Shown in pieces: positions 15,154 to 20,033 of a stretch of 20,033 bases of DNA. The stretch's first letter is position 1. Every line of letters begins with the position of its first letter. The stretch covers positions 1-20,033 of the forward strand of contig JAZOVZ010000009.1 of the NCBI GenBank assembly GCA_045658965.1, given 5' to 3'. The stretch is from SVQP01 sp045658965 (lineage in GTDB: Bacteria > Bacillota > Clostridia > Oscillospirales > CAG-272). The notes under the pieces are model-generated. The model was given only the letters and a program-made list of their open reading frames with translations, did not search any database and was not told the DNA's origin. The translations under genes were made by a program, and so were the position numbers.

Positions 15154-15837
15154 TTAAGATTTTTTACGTTTGAGATTTAAGATGATGCCAAGGGCAACCG
15201 ACAATGCGGCAGCCATGGCGACCTGATATTCTGCGGGGAGCATAAAGGTGAGCGTATGTGCGGGGATCCAGAACAGCGGAACGGTCTTGCACAGGGTAAA
15301 GGACGCGAACTTTTCCCAATCCACCTTGCCAATGACGTTGGCAAGAGAGATGTGTCGCTTGCCGGCGGCACGCATGTCAAGATAGGTATCCGAGCACTTG
15401 TGCAGCGCCATAAAGGTGGGGCCGAAGGAAAGGTTCATGGTCGCGCTGATCATAAACGCCTTGATAAAGGTGTTGAGCAGGGCGTTTTCGGGGCAGGGGA
15501 GCAAGCCGCTCTGCATGAGCGCGCCAACGCCTGCACCAAAGATCTTCATCATGTAGGTGATCCAGACGCCGATGACGCCCCAGATCAGAAATCGCGCCCA
15601 CACGTAAGAGGGCACAGCCCATTCTTTTTTCGCCAGACGGACGGCAAGCAGCTCGCCCGCGGTGGCAAGAACGGCGAATTTTGCAAAGCCCATGAGGTAG
15701 GGGTGATCGTTTGAGAGCGTTTTGAACACCTCGCGCGAGGCGGGAATGATCAAAATTGCCGCAAAGCCGCACAGAGAAAGTACGATATATGCGATAATCA
15801 GCCATTTTTTGACGGGGCTTGCGGAGTTGTTTTTCAT
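15154..15837 (-). CDS. Unknown multi-pass membrane protein in the ior-paaK operon
   Basis: This 227-residue protein has several hydrophobic segments (about 12-32, 47-64, 77-99, 121-140, 186-202 and 205-220). I start it at ATG 15837, where AAGGAGG lies at the end of iorB nine bases upstream, rather than at an in-frame ATG at 15882 that would overlap iorB. The segment MNLSFGPTFMALHKCSDTYL and the following VDWEKFASFTLCKTVPLFWIPAHT block recall loosely the Mpv17/PMP22-like membrane family, but I would not assign it. There is no transporter signature I can name. It lies in the operon between iorB and paaK, so export of an arylacetate or import of an aromatic substrate is conceivable. Confidence 0.75.
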   Translation of the reverse strand: MKNNSASPVKKWLIIAYIVLSLCGFAAILIIPASREVFKTLSNDHPYLMGFAKFAVLATAGELLAVRLAKKEWAVPSYVWARFLIWGVIGVWITYMMKIFGAGVGALMQSGLLPCPENALLNTFIKAFMISATMNLSFGPTFMALHKCSDTYLDMRAAGKRHISLANVIGKVDWEKFASFTLCKTVPLFWIPAHTLTFMLPAEYQVAMAAALSVALGIILNLKRKKS

Positions 15838-15841
15838 GGAG

Positions 15842-16423
15842 TTACGCCTCCTTTGCGTAGTTGTATCCTGCGTCGAACGCACGCAAGTTGACCTCCAGGA
15901 ATTTGGCGGGCACGCACTCGCGTACGGCGTTGACCCAAGTTTGGTAAGGAATATCGGTGTTTTTAGCCATCACGCCCATGAGCACCACGTTGACAGCCTT
16001 GACGTTGCCTGCCTCTTTGGCAAGGGAGAGCGCGTCAAGTGCAGTCAGGTCGACCTTAGCGGCAAGGGTGTCCATAATGTTCTCGGGGTACTTGGCAGCA
16101 CCCGTGATGACGGGCATGGGGTTGATCTTTTGTGTGTTGGCGATCATCTTGCCGCCGATTTTGAGATAGGGCAGCGCACGGAGTGCCTCCAGCTGCTCAA
16201 AAGCGAGAATGATATCTGCCTCGCCCTTGTCAATGACGGGGGAGTAGACCTTTTCGCCGTACTTGACGTAGGTGACGACACTGCCGCCGCGCTGGGACAT
16301 GCCGTGCACCTCGGAGACCTTAACGTCATAGCCGAGAGAAAGAATGGCGTTGCCTAAGATGCGGCTTGCAAGCAGAGTGCCCTGACCGCCAACGCCGACG
16401 ATCATAATATTTACGGTATTCAT
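15842..16423 (-). CDS. iorB: Indolepyruvate ferredoxin oxidoreductase, beta subunit
   Basis: This 193-residue subunit completes the IorAB enzyme, which oxidatively decarboxylates aryl-pyruvates (indolepyruvate, phenylpyruvate, hydroxyphenylpyruvate) to arylacetyl-CoA while reducing ferredoxin. It belongs to the gamma-type domain family of 2-oxoacid oxidoreductases: GVGGQGTLLASRILGNA near the N-terminus (10-26) and the VSEVHGMSQRGGSVVTYVKYG motif (36-56), a CoA-binding hallmark. Its length is normal. The start is 2 nt from the iorA stop, with AAGGAGG (16431-16437) as a strong site inside the end of iorA, indicating a coupled pair. Confidence 0.95.
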   Translation of the reverse strand: MNTVNIMIVGVGGQGTLLASRILGNAILSLGYDVKVSEVHGMSQRGGSVVTYVKYGEKVYSPVIDKGEADIILAFEQLEALRALPYLKIGGKMIANTQKINPMPVITGAAKYPENIMDTLAAKVDLTALDALSLAKEAGNVKAVNVVLMGVMAKNTDIPYQTWVNAVRECVPAKFLEVNLRAFDAGYNYAKEA

Positions 16424-16425
16424 GG

Positions 16426-18168
16426 TCAGTCCTCCTTCTTTTCAATTGCGCCGAACGGGCAAACGCCCAGGCAAAGTCCGCAGCCGTTGCACTGCGTGGG
16501 ATCGATCTTGACCGAGCCGTCCTCGCAAACCGAGATTGCGGGGCAGCCCAGCTTCATGCAAAGCTTGCACTTTTTGCACTTGTCGGTAATCTCGCAACAG
16601 CCCGTGTACTTGACGTACTTGAGCAGCGCGCAGGGACGCTGTGCAATGATAACGGAGGGCTCGTCGGCAGCAACTTCCTCGCGCACGACAGCCTCGAAGG
16701 TCTTCAGATCAAAGGGATCAGCCACGCGCACGCGCTCCACACCAACTGCGTGGCAGAGTGCGATGAGATCTACCGCACGGGTGTCCTCGCCGCGAATGGT
16801 CTTGCCCATAGCGGGGTTCTGCTGGTGACCGGTCATACCGGTGATCGAGTTGTCCAGCACGATAACGGTGTTGGCACCCTTGTTGTATACGATATCAATA
16901 AGACCCGTGATACCCGAATGAATAAAGGTCGAGTCACCGATCACGCTGACCAGCTTTTTGTTAAAGTCTGCGCCCTGCACCTTTGCCATACCGAATGCCG
17001 CACTGACCGATGCGCCCATGCAGATGGTGGTGTCAACCGACGCCAAGGGAGCAACCGCGCCCAGCGTGTAGCAGCCGATGTCACCGGAGACGGTCAAGCC
17101 CAGCTTTTTGAGCACGTAGAAGGTGCCTCTGTGGGGGCAGCCTGCGCACATAACGGGGGGACGGTTGGGAACGGTCTCTTCAAGAGATACGAATGCGGGG
17201 TTGGGCTGATCCAGCACCGCGGTGCGGATCATGGCAGGGGTGTATTCGCCAAGCAGGGAGAAATATTCCTTGCCCTTGACATTGACGCCGATGTTGTTGC
17301 AATGCTCCTCGATAAAGGGATCCAGCTCCTCGATGACCCAAAGCACGTCGACCGAAGCGGCAAAATCCTTGATCTTTTGCTCGGGCAGGGGGTAGACCAT
17401 GCCCAGCTTTAAGTAGTTGACCGCATTACCCAGCGCCTCGTGGGCATACAGATGGGTGGTACCGGAAACGATGACACCGATGCGAGAGCCGTTGTCCTCG
17501 ATTGCGTTGAGGGGCGCGGTCTCGGCGTATGCGACCAGATCGCGCTGACGCTGCTCAACCACCACGTGCTTTTTGACAGCCATTGCGGGCATCATCACGT
17601 ACTTGGGGATATCTTTCTCGTAGGGCTTGACGGGGATCTCCTCGCGCTCGGAAAGCTCTACGGGGTTTTGCGAGTGGGAAATGCGGGTGGAAAGACGCAG
17701 CATCACGGGGGTGTCAAACTGCTCGGAAAGCTCGTAAGCCAGCTTGGTAAAGGACAGGCACTCGGAAGAGTCCGAGGGCTCCAGCATGGGCAGCTTTGCC
17801 GCCTTTGCATAGTGGCGGGAATCCTGCTCGTTTTGCGAGGAGTGCATGCCGGGGTCGTCTGCCACGGCAATGACAAGGCCTGCGTTTACGCCCGTGTAGG
17901 ATGCGGTAAAGAAGGGGTCAGCCATGACGTTCAGACCTACGTGCTTGCAGCAGGTCATGGCTCTGCCGCCGCCAATGGCTGCACCGATGGCAACCTCGGC
18001 TGCCACCTTTTCGTTGGGTGCCCATTCCACGTTGATCTCGGGGTATTGTACGATATTTTCGGTGATCTCGGTGCTGGGAGTGCCGGGGTACGAGGATACC
18101 ACGCGCACGCCTGCTTCGTATGCGCCGCGTGCGACGGCTGCGTTACCGAGCATGAGTTTTTTAGACAT
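16426..18168 (-). CDS. iorA: Indolepyruvate ferredoxin oxidoreductase, alpha subunit
   Basis: This 580-residue subunit binds thiamine diphosphate and carries electrons out through iron-sulfur clusters. It begins with the pyrimidine-domain motif LMLGNAAVARGAYEAG and SSYPGTPSTEI. The CAGCPHRG motif (341-348) and the GDSTFIHSGITGL thiamine diphosphate motif (411-423), ending at Asn440, are intact. The C-terminus has two complete [4Fe-4S] ferredoxin sets: Cys531, 534, 537, 542 and Cys560, 563, 566, 570. The length of about 580 fits the clostridial form with fused ferredoxin domain. The start has AAGGAG 11 nt upstream. It is the second gene of the operon, 18 nt after the acyl-CoA synthetase. Confidence 0.96.
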   Translation of the reverse strand: MSKKLMLGNAAVARGAYEAGVRVVSSYPGTPSTEITENIVQYPEINVEWAPNEKVAAEVAIGAAIGGGRAMTCCKHVGLNVMADPFFTASYTGVNAGLVIAVADDPGMHSSQNEQDSRHYAKAAKLPMLEPSDSSECLSFTKLAYELSEQFDTPVMLRLSTRISHSQNPVELSEREEIPVKPYEKDIPKYVMMPAMAVKKHVVVEQRQRDLVAYAETAPLNAIEDNGSRIGVIVSGTTHLYAHEALGNAVNYLKLGMVYPLPEQKIKDFAASVDVLWVIEELDPFIEEHCNNIGVNVKGKEYFSLLGEYTPAMIRTAVLDQPNPAFVSLEETVPNRPPVMCAGCPHRGTFYVLKKLGLTVSGDIGCYTLGAVAPLASVDTTICMGASVSAAFGMAKVQGADFNKKLVSVIGDSTFIHSGITGLIDIVYNKGANTVIVLDNSITGMTGHQQNPAMGKTIRGEDTRAVDLIALCHAVGVERVRVADPFDLKTFEAVVREEVAADEPSVIIAQRPCALLKYVKYTGCCEITDKCKKCKLCMKLGCPAISVCEDGSVKIDPTQCNGCGLCLGVCPFGAIEKKED

Positions 18169-18186
18169 ATATGTAAGTGCTCCTTA

Positions 18187-19821
18187 TCAGTTAGTGATCT
18201 GCTGTTCTACAAGGCTGCCGCCGCAGTATTGCTCACGCAGCTTGGGCTTTTCGATCTTGCCCGTGGGGTTTCTGGGGATGGTGGCGAAAATGATCTTGCG
18301 CGGACGCTTGTAGCGGGGGAGGGATGCGCAGAATTGCTCGATCTCCTGCTCGGTCGCGCTGCAGCCTTCCTTACATTCAATGATGGCGGCTGCAATTTCG
18401 CCAAGACGCTCGTGCGGCAAGCCGATGACGGCAACGTCCTTGACGGCAGCGTGTGCACGAATGTGGTTTTCGATCTGCACGGGGTAGAGGTTTTCACCGC
18501 CCGTGATAATGACGTCCTTCTTGCGGTCAACGAGGTAAATAAAGCCGTCGGGGTCTTCCATTGCCATGTCACCGGTGAGCAGCCAGCCGTCGCGCAGCAC
18601 CTCGGCACTTGCCTCGGGGTCGCCATAGTAGCAGTTCATGACACCGGGACCCTTGACGCAAAGCTCACCAACCTCGCCTCTGGCAACCGTTCTGCCTGCA
18701 GGGTCGATGATGCGGGTCTTCCAGCCGTAGCCTGCCTTACCGATCGCGCCAACCTTTTCCACGTTTTCCACGCCAAGGTGTACGCAGCCGGGGCCGATGG
18801 ACTCACTCAGACCGTAGTTGGTGTCGTACTGATGACCGGGGAATACCTCCATCCAACGCTTGATCAGCGAGGGGGGAACGGGCTGTGCACCGATGTGCAT
18901 CAGTCGCCAAGCGGAAAGATCGTAATCCTCGAGCTTGAGCTCGCCGCGCTCCAGCGCATCCAGAATATCCTGCGCCCACGGAACGAGCAGCCAAACGATG
19001 GAGCATTTCTCGTCGGATGCGGCTTTGAGGATCCACTCGGGGTTAACGCCCTTGAGCAGCACCGCCTTGCCGCCCGCAAAGAAGCTGCCCATCCAGTGCA
19101 TCTTGGCACCGGTGTGGTAGAGGGGCGGGATGCAAAGGAACACGTCGTCGTGCGTCTGGGAGTGGTGGTTGTGCTCGGTCAGCATGGCGTGCGTTAAGGA
19201 ACGGTGCGCATGCAGGATGGCTTTGGGGAAGCCGGTCGTGCCGGAAGAGAAGTAGATCGCGGCATCGTCGTCCTCGGTCAAGGAAATATCGGGCTGACGG
19301 GAGGTGCAGTATGCGATCATCTTATCGTAGCTGTCTGCGAATGCGGGGCAGTCCTCGCCCACGTAAAAGAGGTTGCGCACGCGGGGGATCTGATCGCTGA
19401 TGGCTTCCATTCTGCCGATAAATTCGGGCCCGAAAATGACCATGGAGCTGTCGGATTTGTCAAGGCAATATTTAATTTCATCCGCGGTGTAGCGGTAATT
19501 GAGCGGAACGGCAACCGCACCGGCTTTGAGAATGCCGAAGTAAATGGGCAGCCACTCGATCGAGTTCATCATCAGGATGGAGACCTTGTCGCCTTTACGG
19601 CAGCCGCGGGAGAGAAGGAGGTTTGCAAAGCGGTTCGCGCGCTTCCAGAACTGCTCCCAGGTGATCTCGCGACGGAAGGGCTGACCGGGTTCGGGCTGCA
19701 TCAGGGCATAGTCGCGCCAGGTAATGCGGCTCTGCGGCTCAAACATGGGATTGATCTCAACCAGTGCCACCTCATCTGCGTAAAGTCGCGCATTGTTGTC
19801 TAAAATATCTGTGATGATCAT
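18187..19821 (-). CDS. AMP-dependent acyl-CoA synthetase (acid substrate unassigned)
   Basis: This 544-residue adenylate-forming ligase joins an acid to CoA with ATP hydrolysis to AMP. The nucleotide loop FSSGTTGFPKAILHAH (191-206), YGLSE (336-340), TGD (416-418), the hinge VDRKKDVIITGGENLYP (431-447) and the catalytic Lys522 in NPTGK (518-522) are all in place, so it should be active. It is closest in style to medium- or long-chain and aryl-acid CoA ligases rather than to acetyl-CoA synthetase. The exact acid cannot be read from the sequence. It is the first gene after the promoter and has GAGGAA five bases before the ATG, so it probably belongs to the same aryl- or branched-acid pathway as iorAB and paaK. 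Confidence 0.9.
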   Translation of the reverse strand: MIITDILDNNARLYADEVALVEINPMFEPQSRITWRDYALMQPEPGQPFRREITWEQFWKRANRFANLLLSRGCRKGDKVSILMMNSIEWLPIYFGILKAGAVAVPLNYRYTADEIKYCLDKSDSSMVIFGPEFIGRMEAISDQIPRVRNLFYVGEDCPAFADSYDKMIAYCTSRQPDISLTEDDDAAIYFSSGTTGFPKAILHAHRSLTHAMLTEHNHHSQTHDDVFLCIPPLYHTGAKMHWMGSFFAGGKAVLLKGVNPEWILKAASDEKCSIVWLLVPWAQDILDALERGELKLEDYDLSAWRLMHIGAQPVPPSLIKRWMEVFPGHQYDTNYGLSESIGPGCVHLGVENVEKVGAIGKAGYGWKTRIIDPAGRTVARGEVGELCVKGPGVMNCYYGDPEASAEVLRDGWLLTGDMAMEDPDGFIYLVDRKKDVIITGGENLYPVQIENHIRAHAAVKDVAVIGLPHERLGEIAAAIIECKEGCSATEQEIEQFCASLPRYKRPRKIIFATIPRNPTGKIEKPKLREQYCGGSLVEQQITN

Positions 19822-19864
19822 GGTAATTCCTCACACTTTCTTGCTAAGAAAAAATAGTTAATTT

Positions 19865-19893
19865 ATTATATCATAAACGACACAAAATGTCAA
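19865..19893 (-). promoter_or_regulatory. Consensus sigma-A promoter of the acs-ior-paaK operon
   Basis: On the minus strand the -35 box TTGACA (19893 to 19888) and the -10 box TATAAT (19870 to 19865) both match consensus exactly, with a 17-bp spacer. The expected start near 19858 gives a leader of about 37 nt. No other good promoter is visible within the six-gene run, and gene spacings are 2-27 nt, so it should drive all six genes. No operator is evident. Confidence 0.93.
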
Positions 19894-19923
19894 TGATTTC
19901 AAGGGAAAAGGGCGAATTTTTCG

Positions 19924-20031
19924 GGGGGAGAGCCCCATACGGACGACCTCTTTTGAGAAGTTTCGATCGAGCCTTTTCAAAGGCTCGCGCGGGTCGAGGG
20001 CGCGTAGCCCTCGTCGCCTCCGCAGAGGCGA
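19924..20031. repeat. Cluster of GC-rich palindromes at the right window edge
   Basis: Four short palindromes lie close together: GGGG...CCCC at about 19924-19937; GAGCCTTT/AAAGGCTC (19969-19976 with 19979-19986); CGAGGGC/GCCCTCG (19995-20001 with 20007-20013); and TCGCCTC/GAGGCGA (20014-20020 with 20025-20031). Unlike the arrays elsewhere there is no constant heptamer between them. The cluster runs to the edge and may continue. No gene is seen here. Confidence 0.7.
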
Positions 20032-20033
20032 AA

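Noticed and set aside
15838..15882. An earlier start for the membrane protein, giving 15 more residues
   Set aside because: It would overlap iorB and lacks a good ribosome site; ATG 15837 has AAGGAGG at proper distance and directly precedes the first hydrophobic helix.

Overview
The window looks like a chromosomal segment from an uncultured anaerobic Clostridia-class Firmicute, probably a gut lineage such as Oscillospirales or Christensenellales. The reasons are strong AGGAGG-type ribosome binding sites, sigma-A promoters of the TTGACA-17-TATAAT type, a ferredoxin-dependent 2-oxoacid oxidoreductase, DUF5107 and DUF3899 proteins, and intergenic regions full of short GC-rich palindromes. The placement is inferred from these traits, not from any search.

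Layout. Positions 1-495 hold a 132-bp tandem array of hairpins and other palindromes. A monocistronic DUF5107/TPR-like protein follows (496-2589), then a 747-bp gene-free region that ends in a near-consensus promoter. This promoter drives a six-gene plus-strand block (3337-12928). The block encodes an oligopeptide/dipeptide ABC importer in the order oppA-oppB-oppC-oppD-oppF, followed by a small DUF3899 membrane protein. A 443-bp convergent region (12929-13371) holds another hairpin array and a terminator that can work on both strands. The remaining DNA is one minus-strand operon (19821 down to 13372) read from a near-perfect promoter. Its order is acyl-CoA synthetase, iorA, iorB, unknown membrane protein, paaK, tandem-ACT protein. 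The window ends in more palindromes.

How the genes may work together. The importer would bring in peptides. The convergent operon has the enzymes to oxidise 2-oxoacids, especially aryl-pyruvates made by transamination of aromatic amino acids, to acyl-CoA with reduction of ferredoxin. It also has two CoA ligases that interconvert the acids and CoA esters. Together they suggest peptide or amino-acid fermentation.

The most unusual feature is the importer. Four of its five core subunits are much larger than the family norm, and the extra sequence lies in discrete places. There are about 115 extra residues in the binding protein, about 225 extracellular residues in OppC, about 400 helical charged residues in OppD between the Q-loop and the ABC signature, and about 110 Lys/Ala/Glu-rich residues in OppF just before the Q-loop. 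All catalytic ABC motifs are intact, but the four cysteines expected in the OppD C-terminal region are all replaced. The second notable feature is the hairpin arrays, in which different palindromes alternate with a fixed 7-nt spacer (GTGAAAT, or ATATCAC) at regular 22-25 bp spacing.
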